Shown in pieces: positions 44,827 to 56,069 of a stretch of 64,000 bases of DNA. The position numbers and the translations under genes were made by a program. Source of the DNA: Alisma plantago-aquatica (Eukaryota; Streptophyta; Magnoliopsida; Alismatales; Alismataceae); assembly GCA_963693085.1 (NCBI GenBank), contig OY856409.1:522915803-522979802 (forward strand). Reading direction: 5' to 3'. The notes under the pieces were generated by a model. That model searched no databases and was not told the DNA's origin. It was given only the letters and a program-made list of their open reading frames with translations. Position 1 is the stretch's first letter, and the number at the start of each line of letters is the position of its first letter.

Positions 44827-45208
44827 GGAGACGAAGGAACCAACCTACAGGTGACCAGTCTCAGTAGCAGCAGCACCAGGGGCAGCAGTAATCTCAGGTG
44901 GAGATTTGTCCTGCCATGTGGTGAAGTTAGAGTCAGTCCTATGTGTCCTCTGTACTCTCAGGTCTTGGAGTCTTTTGTATAGTGATCTTGAGATTTTGTA
45001 TCTTGATGTATATAATTACTTGAGAAGTAATTATCCTGAGATGTAAACAGTTTATCTCTCTTTATGAAAGAAGCTTTTATGGATTCAAGCTCTTATCTTG
45101 AAAAGTTTTAATTTCCCGTGATTTTTGTCTTCCGCTGATTACCGATTCGCTTCCGCTACATTTTAATCGTGTTTATGTCATGGTTTGGAGATCAGAGCCC
45201 ACAACTAG

Positions 45209-45220
45209 TGGTATCAGAGC
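45209..45220 (+). other. primer-binding site of C
   Basis: TGGTATCAGAGC, five bases inside the 5' LTR; primer is initiator tRNA-Met. Confidence 0.92.
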
Positions 45221-45335
45221 TCCAGGTTCAGTTGAGTCTACAGAGGCATAGGACTTGGGATGTCGAGTCTACCTTTAGTACTCCTTCCTTATCTAATAGA
45301 ATCTTCTACTCCTCAGGAGAAGAAGATACATAAGA

Positions 45336-46229
45336 ATGTCAGAACATCGTGAAGAACACGTGGCAGAGAGTAGTGCTAGTGCGCCTCGAGGCGGTGCAAG
45401 AGTTCCGAGAATAGAACAACCTGCACCTGAGTTGCCAAGAGAGCCACCCCAGTTCGACCCAGCTGACATGAGTGATCCAGCTATACAGACGATGTTCGGG
45501 CAGTTCATGACTGCCATGACACATATAACCGATAGGATGTCCATTCCTGCACCTAGGGCACCTGCCCAGCCTGAAGCACAAGGTATTGGTAAGACATTCG
45601 AACGACTTCGTCGTGTCGGAGCTACCGAGTACTTCGGAACTGCCTACCCTACAGATGCTGACTTATGGTTGACAGAGTTGGAGAAGGCTTTCAGGATTCT
45701 TATGATTCCGGAAGCTGAGAAGGTTAGACATGCTGTCTATCTTCTCAAAGGCAGTGCTGGTCACTGGTGGAACATGGAAGAGCAGAAGAGACCTGGAGTA
45801 GAGTTCTCATGGGAAGAGTTTCGTCGGGAATTTATCAATAGATATTTTCCAAAGACCTTCCTAGATGAGAAGATCTCTCAGTTTGAAAAACTAAGGCAGG
45901 GTATGATGAACATTAGTGAATATGAAGCTAAGTTCATGGAGTTGTTGCGGTTCTGTCCGCACATGGCCGCTACGGATGAGGAAAGAATCAGAAGATTCGA
46001 AAAGGGTTTGAATTCCGATATGTCAACCCCTGTGTCTGCCTTAGAAAACAAAGAAAGATTCTCTACCTTCGTTGAGTCAGTCCGAAGGATAGAGAGATCT
46101 GTGGTTGAGAAAAGACAAACCCATAAAAGATATCCACAGTTCCAGGGTTCTTCATCTAGGGATTCCAAGAAACCTAGATTCTCTGCACCTAACCCTCCAC
46201 CACCCAGATCGAGTTTTCAAACTCAATGA
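45336..46229 (+). CDS. Gag of element C, capsid part (ends at an in-frame stop)
   Basis: 297 residues from the first good ATG after the PBS (MSEHREEHVAESS). The Retrotrans_gag capsid domain spans about residues 85-215: GKTFERLRRVGATEYFG, LWLTELEKAFRILMIPE, GSAGHWWNMEEQKRPGV, FRREFINRYFPKTFLDEKIS and YEAKFMELLRFCPH. A TGA at 46227-46229 stops it after FQTQ, but the same frame continues open to 48233, so the stop interrupts a single gag-pol frame rather than ending Gag normally. The zinc knuckle lies beyond it. The matching C-terminus in A is broken too, so I cannot tell by alignment what codon was there; a C-to-T change is likely. The product could form capsids but would lack the RNA-binding knuckle. 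Confidence 0.88.
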   Translation: MSEHREEHVAESSASAPRGGARVPRIEQPAPELPREPPQFDPADMSDPAIQTMFGQFMTAMTHITDRMSIPAPRAPAQPEAQGIGKTFERLRRVGATEYFGTAYPTDADLWLTELEKAFRILMIPEAEKVRHAVYLLKGSAGHWWNMEEQKRPGVEFSWEEFRREFINRYFPKTFLDEKISQFEKLRQGMMNISEYEAKFMELLRFCPHMAATDEERIRRFEKGLNSDMSTPVSALENKERFSTFVESVRRIERSVVEKRQTHKRYPQFQGSSSRDSKKPRFSAPNPPPPRSSFQTQ

Positions 46230-48233
46230 ACACCAAGCAGAGGTAGAGGACGGAGTCAACCACTTCAAGGGACGCACAGTTCTGCATCAGTGTCAGTTAC
46301 TGGACCACCCAGACCACAACAACAGGAGAGGAGTTGCTACAACTGTGGTAAGGTGGGACACTTGATGAAGGATTGCCGTTCTAGGCCTGTCGGTGTGACA
46401 CAACAACCCCCGAGACAGAATCAACAGGGATCTCAGAATAGACAACATCAAGGAGCAGCTCGAGGATGTGGACAAGCGTCTCAAGCTGGATCATCAGCAC
46501 CACCTCAACACCAGGCGACTGCGAGGTTCTATGCTATGAACCCACCTGAGGCAGTGGTCAATCCACGGGTAGTGGCAGGTCAGATGAAACTTTTATATTC
46601 TGATATGTCTATATCCTGTGTTGTATCCGTTCTGATTGATCCGGGTGCTACGCACTCTTTCATCACTCGTGAAGTGATTCGTAACTGCAATATGACTGTT
46701 AGTCATAGGACGGATAGTTTGTTGTTAGAGACTCCGATAAGTGGGTCTGCCGTTTTGCAGGAGATGTGTTCTCCCTGCATCCTTTTCTTTTCTGACCATC
46801 GCATTCAAGTGGATCTTATACCACTTGATATGCAGGGATTTGATATAATCCTCGGGATGGATACCTTAGAAAGGTATAGAGTTGTCTTGGATTGTGAGTC
46901 CAAGTTGGCTGTGTTTGCTGATGAAAGCAACACATGGATCTTTCAAGGTGAAAGAAAGATTCTGCCCACCTGTCTTGTATCAGCTATGGTTGCTGATAAG
47001 CTGTTGAGGCAAGGATGTTATGCATTCTTAGCCCATGTGGTAGATGTTACCAAGGAAAGGACCAATCCTGCTGAAGTTCCCATAGTCAGGGAATTCGAGG
47101 ATGTGTTTCCTGAAGAACTTCCTGGTATACCATCACCTCGGGAGATTGATTTTGAAATTAATCTGATCCCAGATACGAAACCCATAGCTCAAACTCCGTA
47201 TAGGATGGCACCTGCCGAGATGGCAGAACTCAAGAAACAGCTTCAAGAGCTACTTGAGAGAGGTTTTATCCGACCGAGTACTTCACCTTGGGGTGCTCCG
47301 GTCTTGTTTGTTAAAAAGAAAGATGGGTCAATGCGGTTGTGCATCGACTATAGACAACTCAATAAAGTAACAATAAAGAATAAGTATCCTCTGCCGAGGA
47401 TTGATGATCTCTTTGACCAGTTGCGTGGTGCAACAGTCTTTTCAAAAATAGACTTGAGGTCTGGATATCACCAACTCCGCATTAAGGATAGTGACATATC
47501 CAAGTCTGCCTTTAGGACAAGATATGGTCACTATGAGTTCACGGTGATGTCGTTTGGACTAACTAATGCACCAGCTGCATTTATGGAACTCATGAATAGA
47601 GTTTTTCGACCTTTCCTTTATCAGTGTGTTGTCGTCTTCATAGATGACATACTGATTTATAGTAAGGATGCCCAGCAGCATGAGCAACATCTTCGCCAAG
47701 TTTTGACCTTGCTAAGAGAACATAAGCTGTACGCCAAGTTTAGCAAGTGTGAGTTCTGGATGCCGGAGGTATCTTTTCTTGGACATGTAATATCCGCCTC
47801 GGGAATTCGTGTTGACCCTACAAAGGTAGAATCTGTTCTACAATGGGAACAACCGAAGACACCGACGGAGATTCGAAGTTTCTTGGGGTTAGCTGGCTAT
47901 TATCGAAGGTTCATTAAGAACTTTAGTTCTATAGCCTTACCTTTGACCAAGTTAACCTGGAAAGATGTTCCTTTTTCTTGGAGTAATAAGTGTCAACAAT
48001 CTTTCCAGTTACTGAAGGAGAAGTTGACAAGTGCACCTGTGCTAGTGCTACCTGAACAAGGAAAAGGATATGTAGTTTTCTGTGATGCTTCCAAGAATGG
48101 ACTAGGATGTGTGTTGATGCAGGATAAACAAGTGATTTCTTTTGCTTCCCGACAGCTTAAGAAACACGAGGAGAATTATCCAACACACGATCTAGAGTTA
48201 GCTGCTGTGGTTCATGCTTTGAAGATCAAGTAG
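46230..48233 (+). CDS. C polyprotein: zinc knuckle, protease, RT, first half of RNase H
   Basis: Same frame as gag, open from the codon after the TGA; the first ATG is at 46290 (647 residues). Numbered from that ATG: knuckle [14 protein letters not shown] at 16-29; aspartic protease [11 protein letters not shown] with D117; RT about 310-560 with [59 protein letters not shown] and catalytic IDD at 451-453; thumb [11 protein letters not shown] and [12 protein letters not shown]; RNase H from about 600 with catalytic D599 and E636. It ends at a TAG just after VVHALKIK. The WRHYLYG and DHKNLKYIF part of RNase H seen in A is missing, so the enzyme lacks a catalytic aspartate. Conserved motifs are otherwise intact, as expected for a young copy. 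Confidence 0.9.
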   Translation, partial: TPSRGRGRSQPLQGTHSSASVSVTGPPRPQQQERSCYNCGKVGHLMKDCRSRPVGVTQQPPRQNQQGSQNRQHQGAARGCGQASQAGSSAPPQHQATARFYAMNPPEAVVNPRVVAGQMKLLYSDMSISCVVSVLIDPGATHSFITREVIRNCNMTVSHRTDSLLLETPISGSAVLQEMCSPCILFFSDHRIQVDLIPLDMQGFDIILGMDTLERYRVVLDCESKLAVFADESNTWIFQGERKILPTCLVSAMVADKLLRQGCYAFLAHVVDVTKERTNPAEVPIVREFEDVFPEELPGIPSPREIDFEINLIPDTKPIAQTPYRMAPAEMAELKKQLQELLERGFIRPSTSPWGAPVLFVKKKDGSMRLCIDYRQLNKVTIKNKYPLPRIDDLFDQLRGATVFSKIDLRSGYHQLRIKDSDISKSAFRTRYGHYEFTVMSFGLTNAPAAFMELMNRVFRPFLYQCVVVFIDDILIYSKDAQQHEQHLRQVLTLLREHKLYAKFSKCEFWMPEVSFLGHVISASGIRVDPTKVESVLQWEQPKTPTEIRSFLGLAGYYRRFIKNFSSIALPLTKLTWKDVPFSWSNKCQQSFQLLKEKLTSAPVLVLPEQGKGYVVFCDASKNGLGCVLMQDKQVISFASRQLKKHEENYPTHDLELAAVVHALKIK

Positions 48234-49549
48234 CTTTTTATAATGGAAGAATGATAGTTCCGGATGTGGACAACTTGAGGAAGTTAGTCCTGGAAGAAGC
48301 CCATTCTTCCATGTATGCTATGCATCCAGGGAGCACCAAGATGTATCGGAATTTGAAAGATTTGTATTGGTGGCCTGGGATGAAGAAGGACGTTGCAGGG
48401 TTTGTTCTGAGGTGTCCTGTGTGTCAGCAAGTTAAAGCTGAACACCAGAAGCCTGCAGGGACAATGCAACCTTTACCCATATCACAGTGGAAGTGGGACC
48501 ATGTGACCATGGACTTTGTTGTTGGCCTACCCAGGACAAGCAAAGGACATGATTCCATTTGGGTAATTGTTGATAGGTTGACTAAGACAGCACATTTCTT
48601 ACCTGTCAAAACAACCTATTCTGCTGAAAGGTTATCAGAGTTGTATGTTAAAGAGATAGTGCATTTGCACGGAGTTCCTGTCACAATAGTTTCTGACAGA
48701 GGTCCTCAGTTTACCAGTCGTTTTTGGGAACAGTTGCACAGAGCCTTAGGCACTAAGATGAGGTTTAGTACGACCTTTCATCCACAGACTGATGGACAGT
48801 CAGAAAGGACCATACAAACCTTAGAAGACCTGTTGCGAGCATGTGTTCTCCAGTTCACCGGAAGTTGGGATCTACACCTAAGCTTGATAGAGTTTGCCTA
48901 TAACAATAGCTATCAGCATAGTATTGATATGGCACCTTATGAAGCCTTATATGGTAGACGCTGTAGATCACCTTTGTGTTGGTTTGAAACTGGTGAGCAT
49001 CAGTTGTTAGGTCCTGACCTTGTGCAACAAACCACAGAAAAGATTAAAGTTATACAACATAAGATTAAGACTTCTCAGGATAGGCAGAAATCTTATGCTG
49101 ACAAACGTTGTAGACCCTTAGAGTTCCAGGTTGGAGACAGAGTGTATCTTAAGGTCTCACCTTGGAAAGGGGTCCTTCGTTTTGGAAGGAAAGGGAAGTT
49201 AGCTCCTAGATATATGGGGCCTTATCCAATCATTGAACGGATTGGAAAGGTAGCATATAAACTAGAGCTTCCCCCAGAATTACAGAGGTTACATCCTGTG
49301 TTTCACATTTTTATGTTGAAGAAATGTCACCCAGACACCGAGTCAGTTCTACAACCTATGGAGGTAGAATTGAATGATGACATATCCTATGAGGAGGGAC
49401 CAGTGTCAATCCTTGATAAACGAATTAAAAAGCTAAAAAAGAAAGATATAAGTCTTGTGAAAGTCCTTTGGAACCATCGTGGTATTGAAGAAGCCACTTG
49501 GGAGTTAGAGGATGAGATGAGAAGGAAGTATCCTGCCCTTTTCTCTTAG
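48234..49549 (+). CDS. C integrase with GPY/F module and chromodomain-like tail
   Basis: Open from the deletion junction; first ATG at 48251 (432 residues), in a different frame from the upstream ORF. Zinc finger H18, H25, C55, C58; catalytic core D88 (TMDFVVGLP), D149 (VSDRGPQF) and E185 (TDGQSERT), with 35 residues between the last two; MAPYEALYGRRCRSP; GDRVYLKVSPWKGVLRFG; GPY/F module LAPRYMGPYPIIERIGKVAY; tail from about 387 (ILDKRIKKLKKKDISLVKVL) to WELEDEMRRKYPALFS, the chromodomain-like end typical of Tekay/Del chromoviruses. Integrase inserts the cDNA into chromatin. All catalytic residues are present, but it is separated from the rest of Pol by the deletion and frame change, so expression is doubtful. 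Confidence 0.9.
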
Positions 49550-49584
49550 TATGTTTTATCGATTTCGGGGACGAAATCCTTGTA

Positions 49585-49598
49585 AGGGGTGGACAATT
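49585..49598 (+). other. polypurine tract of C
   Basis: AAGGGGTGGACAAT immediately before the 3' LTR. Confidence 0.8.
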
Positions 49599-50384
49599 TG
49601 TAACATCCCTGACCTGGGTTATGAGTCAACCCTAGGTGTTTTGCCTAAATATGTAATTAAATCTTTGTGATTAATTCTGAGCATGTAATTAAGTTTCTCA
49701 GAAATTTAAAGTTGTAGCATTGTTTTGATATACAGGGACCTATGTGCAATTTACCCAGTTAAAAGGGTTAGCTTGAAATTTGCACATGATGAGATGTTCC
49801 TCTGATGTTGAGACATCATGAGAAATCTGTTTAGCCAAGTTTGAGGGATTTCCCAAGCTAAGGCACCAAGGTGCAGCTGTGGAAGCAATCCCGGTGCTTA
49901 AAACCCTAATTTGGGGTAAAATGCAATTTACCCAAATTAAGGGATGCAAATTGTGAAATATGTCATATAAAGTATCTTTTTAGACTCTTGCTATCATTTA
50001 GAGAAGAAATGATGAGGAAGTCACCTCAATTGAATTATCAAGTTATGAGATATGCCTTGTGATTGAATAATCAGGGTATATGTGCAATATTTCTTTATGT
50101 ATGTACCTCATTATTAGCTTGCTATCCTTTACCTTCTTCTCCTAAGACCTTAAGAGAAGGTTTGTCCTTATAATAAAGAGGAAGGAACGATCAAGTAAAG
50201 AAGGAGGGACCTAGTTGGAATTATGGACAACTTATGAACTAATGTTGAAAATCCTACCCCATGTATATAAGCTCTCCTTCCCTTAGTTGCAAGGGAACTC
50301 ACCCTTCGTTCCCTTACTGTTTCATTTCACCAAAGATGACCAAGTACTGCCTTGGAGCTAAGGAGGACGACCAAGGGGTGCAAG

Positions 50385-53300
50385 GTAGGTTTAAACCCCT
50401 CTTCTTGCCTAATTCCATGGTTAAAACTCGAATTCAAGGTCATCTTCATGGCTAACTCTTGAAACCCTACCTTTCTAGCCGTCTCTTTTCATCCTTCCTT
50501 GGAGTTTTCACCTTGGCCAACCTGTAAGAACTCAAGGACGCCATTAGAGCTCGGAGCTTGAAAGCTTGGAGCTCAAGAAGCAAGCTTTAGGCGGGTTTTA
50601 TAACTCTAAACCTATGCTTTACTATGTGCATCTTTATATGCGTTTTGATGATAGCTCTTAGTGTTTCCCTACTTTTCTCTGCTATTTTGCAAGCAAACCC
50701 GTGGGATATCTGTACTGTGCTTGAGCTAGAAGATGAAGGCGTGATTTCCAAGAAAAACCCACCGCTTTTCTTTTCCTTAAACGGTCCTAACAGTTTGCTC
50801 TCTCGGACTCAAGACCGCGAGGTGAGCAAACGGTCTCGAGACCGCGACAGGGAAAACGGTCTCAAGACCGTTTGGCCCCATTGACCGAGCGTGGACCGTA
50901 TACGAAATCTGTTCCTAATTATATAGGCTAATTACCCTCAAAATTTGGGAGAGTAACTCCAAAGGAATCGGGAGATATGACCTTTTTAAGTCACAACTTT
51001 AAATGAAATAATTACTGATTTTCAAACGGTCTGAAATTGCCTTTTTGGGCAAACGGTCTCAAGACCGTGTAAGGTCGTTGACTAAGCGTTGACCATATGA
51101 TATTACTGTTCAAAATTATGTTAATTAACAACTCACCAATTTTGATGGTCTAATTCCAAACGGGCTAAGAGTTGAAGGGTGAATACTAGGGCTAACCCTA
51201 GGTAAAATCAGTACTGAAATTATGGTGACCTAATTAGGGTTTTTTTTTTTAGGGTTGATTGACCTAAACAGTCTCAAGACCGTTTGGGGGTCACCAAACG
51301 GTCTCAAGACCGCGAGGGCAATCAACCAAGACCGTTTGGAGGTCTGGGGTCAAGATTTGTTGACCAATTGAAGGTACTTTTATACCAATTTACATTGCAA
51401 TTAAATATTGATATAATCATCAACTCAATTTGTTCAACCTTGATGAATTTTCACTAGAATCCAAAATTGATGGGCAAACGGTCTCAAGACCATTTGGAAC
51501 TCATCCAAACGGTCTCAAGACCGAGAGGAAAATCACCCAAGACCGTTTGAAGGTCTAGGGTTGAGTAATTTGACCAATTGAGGACCCAATTGCAAATAAG
51601 TTATCAATTTAATCAAAATTCTGTTTTGTGGTCCAATCATGGTTCAACCCCTATCAAATCACCTTAGACTTTGATGAAATATTGGGAAAACGGTCTCAAT
51701 ACCATGTGGGGTCCACCCACATGACCTAAAGACCGTTTGGGCCAAGTTTGGGCCCAATTGGAGCTCAATTGAAGGGTTCAACCTTGTGTTGATGCACACT
51801 GTTGAGTGTTGATGGGTGAACATTGATAGACCCTAATTGAATCGATTTCAACCATAATTGGTTAACCATTATGGGTCATTTGAATGACCAAGTGATCAAG
51901 CATAATCTTAATTGACTAAATCCATAAGTGGCCAACATAGCTTTGACCATTTGAGGGCTTCAACATGGGTTGACATTATCGGTTGCATCTTTGAGCCTTG
52001 TTGAAGGACCAAGCGGCTGAGACCATGAGAGCCTCGCGGTCTCAAGACCGTGAGAGGGCTCACGGTCTCAAGACCGTGAGGGGGCTCATGGTCTCAAGAC
52101 CGAGAGGAGGCTCGCGGTCTCAAGACCATGAAGGGCCTCGCGGTCCTGAGGTCAAAGAAGGGCAAACGGTCTTCATGACCCTCGCGGTCTCAACTCAAAT
52201 TGGTCTTCGCGGTCTCAACATTAACTTGAACCAATGGGAGGCTTCGCGGTCTTGAACCCTTGAAGAGGCTCGCGGTCTTGAAGCCTAAGGGGGCTCGCGG
52301 TTTTGGAGTTAGAAAGAAGCTCGCGGTCTTGGAGGGTCAAAGTGGGCAAACGGTCAACACTTTCAACCAATCTCAATCCAATTGATGATTAATGATTGAA
52401 ATCAATCAATGTGATTCAAGGTTGACCTCATTCAATCATTTGATGATGTAAATGGTTCAATGTTGCCCAAATCAAACCCTAATGATAATCTAGGATAGTA
52501 AGGGGTTATTTGACTAAGGGTTTTGACCATGATGATGATCAATGGGATGAATTACCAATATACCCTGAAGGGTCAATTGAGTTATACCTTGCTCAATTCA
52601 AACCCTAATTACATGAGAATGATGTTTTTAGTCATAATGAATCTATCCAACTTGATCTAGTCTAATGTTACCATCAACCATTAGTATGATGAAAGAGAAA
52701 GTACTTCTAGAGAGAGAAAGTACCCTAGAGAGAGAAAGTAACTCTAATCACATAATGATGATGTTTTTGGCTATGTTAGCCTATGATGCCTCAATCCAAT
52801 CTGTTTTAGAGTGATGTTGACATCACCTAACCTTATGATGAGAGAGAAAGTACTTATAGAGAGAGAAAGTACTTCTAGAGAGAGAAAGTACTTCTAGAGA
52901 GAGAAAGTACTTCTAGAGAGAGAAAGTACCCTTTTTAAATGGAAACTCAATTGAAGCTTCCCCAATACACAGAAATGAGCATAATTAGGGTATGATCCAC
53001 CTGTGTGAGATCATAGAAACCCTAATTATGATAAATAGTAAACCCTAATTCAAGGGTGATGACATGTGATGTGAATAGTAAACCCTAATTCAAGGGTAAT
53101 GGCATGCTTTTGAGTATTAAACTCTATTTGATTTGAGTTAAAGATTTAACTCTTATGACAAGAGTAGGAAGTACATTCCTTATTGTTGTATTACCTTTAT
53201 CATATGTATTAACCATGCAGGTTCTGATATGAGGGTAATCATATCCAGGTATGGATGTTGATGTTATATTCATTAAAGGCATGTTGTTAGCCTTATGAAT

Positions 53301-53495
53301 AAGTAAAGTAATCTGATGCCTTGCCAGTGGCATCCTATGCTGATAATGGGCTATGAGAGCCATGAATACCATCAAGGTCATGCCTTAGAGATGACTTGTG
53401 ATGAGGATAATGAGAAATGATGGTTGATATGAGTTAGGCCTGTTACATTTAGTATTCTTCTTTTATAGCTGCTATGCTATTGTTATTATTTGCAG
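50385..53495 (+). other. candidate leader intron in C 3' LTR
   Basis: Copy of the 40911-43981 interval with both splice-like sites unchanged. It would matter if the 3' LTR drives read-out transcription into 54718 onward. Confidence 0.35.
52840..52930. repeat. CTAGAGAGAGAAAGTACTT minisatellite, five units (3' LTR)
   Basis: Two units more than the matching cluster in the 5' LTR. The LTRs are identical at insertion, so the change occurred afterwards or during the last reverse transcription. Confidence 0.88.
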
Positions 53496-54717
53496 AACAA
53501 TGTATGCTGTTAAAGAATACTGAATGTACCTAACTAATCAAGTATAATGTAGAGCCCTGATCATAGATCCATCATTGTCAGAAATTAAATGATGGTGAAA
53601 CAGGTTTTCCTCAGGGAACTCCTGGAGCACATACTTTTGAGTATGTGGGGTACATGGATGTGTAGAACCTTACATCCTAGTGTAGGAAAGTGATGTAGAT
53701 GTGTAATCCATCCATCCTTCACTATATTTCCATATCGTATCAGTGGTAGGTAAACATGAAACCTCCTGATGATGAAGAAAGCACAGATATCCATATCAGT
53801 GGTAGGTAAACATGAAACCTCCTGATGACGAAGAGAGTACAGAATGCCACTATGACTCTAGAATAGCGAAGGACCAGTTTACCCTGGTGAGCTATAGTAG
53901 TAGAGACACGAGATGTCCTACAAGTGATCCTCTTACTAACTGAGGAAGGTGAAGGTCATGAGAATCCGGCTCTCTTAATGACCTATGTATGATACTGATG
54001 TGACTTCTCAGTGATTAGTTGGGGTATGAGTGGTAAGCCTCATCTCCACAGGGCATAATGTTGTTTGTAAAACATAATCAACCATGTAGTATAACTTGTT
54101 AGAGATAACTCCAAGTTAGTTGATTGATGTTACATTGCAATAGTGTTTATATTCTCCATATCTCCTAAATGGTTGAGATCTTGTTATACCTGCAACTGTT
54201 ATAGAATGCTTTGAAGGCTTTAATGCTTAAAATATTCTTTGATGTTATAATAAAGCTTCTGGCGAAGAGTTATAACTCTCGCTGGGACAATTATGTATAA
54301 TTGTCTCACCCCGTAGGCTTCAACTTGTTAGGTGGACGTCGGAGACGAAGGAACCAACCTACAGGTGACCAGTCTTAGCAGCAGCAACACCAGGGGCAGT
54401 AGTAATCTCAGGTGGAGATTTGTCCTGCCATGTGGTGAAGTTAGAGTCAGTCCTATGTGTCCTCTGTACTCTCAGGTCTTGGAGTCTTTTGTATAGTGAT
54501 CTTGAGATTTTGTATCTTGATGTATATAATTACTCGAGAAGTAATTATCCTGAGATGTAAACAGTTTATCTCTCTTTATGAAAGAAGCTTTTATGGATTC
54601 AAGCTCTTATCTCGAAAAGTTTTAATTTCCCGTGATTTTTGTCTTCCGCTGATTACCGATTCACTTCCGCTACGTTTTAATCGTGTTTATGTCATGGTTT
54701 GGAGATCAGAGCCCACA

Positions 54718-54722
54718 GATGA
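54718..54722. repeat. right target-site duplication of C (GATGA)
   Basis: Perfect partner of 40120-40124. Confidence 0.92.
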
Positions 54723-54754
54723 GGGAAGCAAGGAAGAAAGAGGTGGAAAGTATT

Positions 54755-54889
54755 AGAAAAGAGGAGAGAAGTATGAGGAGACATGAGAGGAGTAATGAAT
54801 AGATGCATTTATTCAGTTTTTGAGAAAAGAGGAGAGAAGTATGAGGAGATATGAGAGGAGTAATGAATAGACACATTTATTCAGTTTTT
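54755..54889. repeat. 68-bp direct duplication
   Basis: AGAAAAGAGGAGAGAAGTAT... occurs at 54755 and 54823 with about four differences, ending ATTTATTCAGTTTTT. The preceding purine-rich GAGGAAG-type DNA matches the left flank of C (40020-40124), confirming that both are the same target region. Confidence 0.8.
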
Positions 54890-55870
54890 GGGTGTGTGTT
54901 CACTATTTTTGGACTTTTTATCCATTCAAAACCCAATGAATGCGTAAGTGCACTCAAAAAGTGTGTAATTGACACCCAAAAGTACTTAATAGCACCAAAA
55001 AGTAAAATAGAAAATTGACAGCCAAAATTACATAATGATGCCAAAATATAGATAATTGGCACCCAAAATGGATAATTGACACCCAAGAATAACTTAATGG
55101 TGCCCCAAAATATGATGAACTATTCAACACTGATAACAATTTAAATGATGCCCAAAATTATTGGATGGTGTCCAAAATGGGTAATTGACATCCAAAAGTA
55201 AAATAGACAATTGATACCCCAAGTTACTTGATGGCATCTAAAAACAGGTAAATAAAACCCAAAATAGATTGTTGACACCCAAAAAGAATTTTATGGTGCC
55301 CCAAATTATGATTACTGAATAAAAAATAATTTAAATGATGCCCACTGAATGGGTAAGTGTGACAAAAAATGGGCAATTGACACCTAAACTTACTTGATGG
55401 CGCCTAAAAATAGGTAATTGACACCCAAAAGTAAAATAGGCAACTGACACACCAAGTTACTTAATGAAACCTAAATGGATAATTGACACCTACCCAAAAA
55501 TAACTTAATGGTGCCCCAAAACACAATGTTGTAATCAACCCTAGTAACAGTTTAAATAACACCCACTAAATGGGTAAGTGCGACCAAAAATGGGTAAGAC
55601 ACCCATAATTACTTAATGGTGACTAAAAATAGATAATTGACTCCCAAAAGTAAAATAGGAAATTGACATCCCAATTTACTTAGTGGTGCCTAAAATGGAT
55701 AATTGACACTCAAAAATGGATAGTTGACAACCAAAAAAACTCAATGGGACCATAAAACATGATGAACTAATCTACACCAGTGAACGTTTAAATGACAACC
55801 TACTGAATGGGTAAGCGCAACCAAAAATAAACAAGTCGCCCAAAATTACTTAATGAAACCTACCTATACT
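54890..55870. repeat. AT-rich degenerate repeat with AATTGACACCCAAAA motifs
   Basis: About 1 kb of irregular repetition of TAATTGACACCCAAAA, TTAATGGTGCCCCAAAA, AGTAAAATAGGCAATTGACA and ACTGAATGGGTAAGTG, returning roughly every 150-200 bp. The left flank of C (39690-40020) has the same words, partly inverted (GGGTGTCGATTG, CTTACCCATTCACTGGGCGC). I read both sides as one repeat block that C split. The nature of the block is unknown; subterminal repeats of a DNA transposon are possible. Confidence 0.65.
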
Positions 55871-56069
55871 TCTATAAAAAAGAGTTTTCCAAATAAATTA
55901 TAAAATTTGCCCTCATCCAATTAGATTGCTTTATTTTGAAATACTTGACTCTCATTTAACTCTCTCCCTTCTCTTTTTTTAAGAATTTTACTATTTTTAT
56001 TTATAGTTTTTCTACCTCCATTCCACCATTTCTCCACTCTCCTCCCCCTCATTGCCATGTCACTCTCTA

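Larger units (their letters stand above)
40125..45203 (+). repeat. 5' LTR of C (5.08 kb)
   Basis: Starts TGTAACATCCC and ends GAGCCCACA. Parts: U3 to about 40815 with TATA box, leader, donor-like site (40911), palindrome array (41330-42870), AAACCCTAA-containing DNA with an AGAGAGAGAAAGTA minisatellite (43215-43416), acceptor-like site (43980-43981), GATGGTGAAAC block (44080 onward), a duplicated GTATCAGTGGTAGGTAAAC unit (44225 and 44281) and the conserved U5 block. Frames inside it (for example at 41150 and 42523) are repeated in the other LTR because the LTRs are copies; the second is only the palindromes translated. Confidence 0.92.
40125..54717 (+). mobile_element. Ty3/gypsy chromovirus element C (Tekay/Del type), complete structure
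   Basis: 14.6 kb with 5.1-kb LTRs (40125-45203 and 49599-54717), GATGA duplications, PBS (45209-45220) and PPT (49585-49598). It encodes gag, protease, RT, partial RNase H and integrase with a chromodomain-like tail. A hand comparison of the first 750 bp of the LTRs gives about a dozen differences, roughly 98% identity, so the insertion is recent compared with A, B, F1 and F2. It has one in-frame stop in gag and a deletion from RNase H to integrase, so it could move only with proteins supplied by another copy. Confidence 0.93.
49599..54717 (+). repeat. 3' LTR of C (5.12 kb)
   Basis: Copy of 40125-45203 with scattered substitutions. TATA box 50263-50271; donor-like site 50385; palindrome array 50805-52350; minisatellite 52840-52930 (five units); acceptor-like site 53494-53495; conserved U5 block 54261-54340; end GAGCCCACA at 54717. 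Confidence 0.92.

Noticed and set aside
46230..46289. Stop after Gag in C as a normal programmed gag-pol boundary (readthrough)
   Set aside because: The TGA lies before the zinc knuckle, inside what should be Gag, so I treat it as a mutation, although readthrough cannot be excluded from sequence alone.
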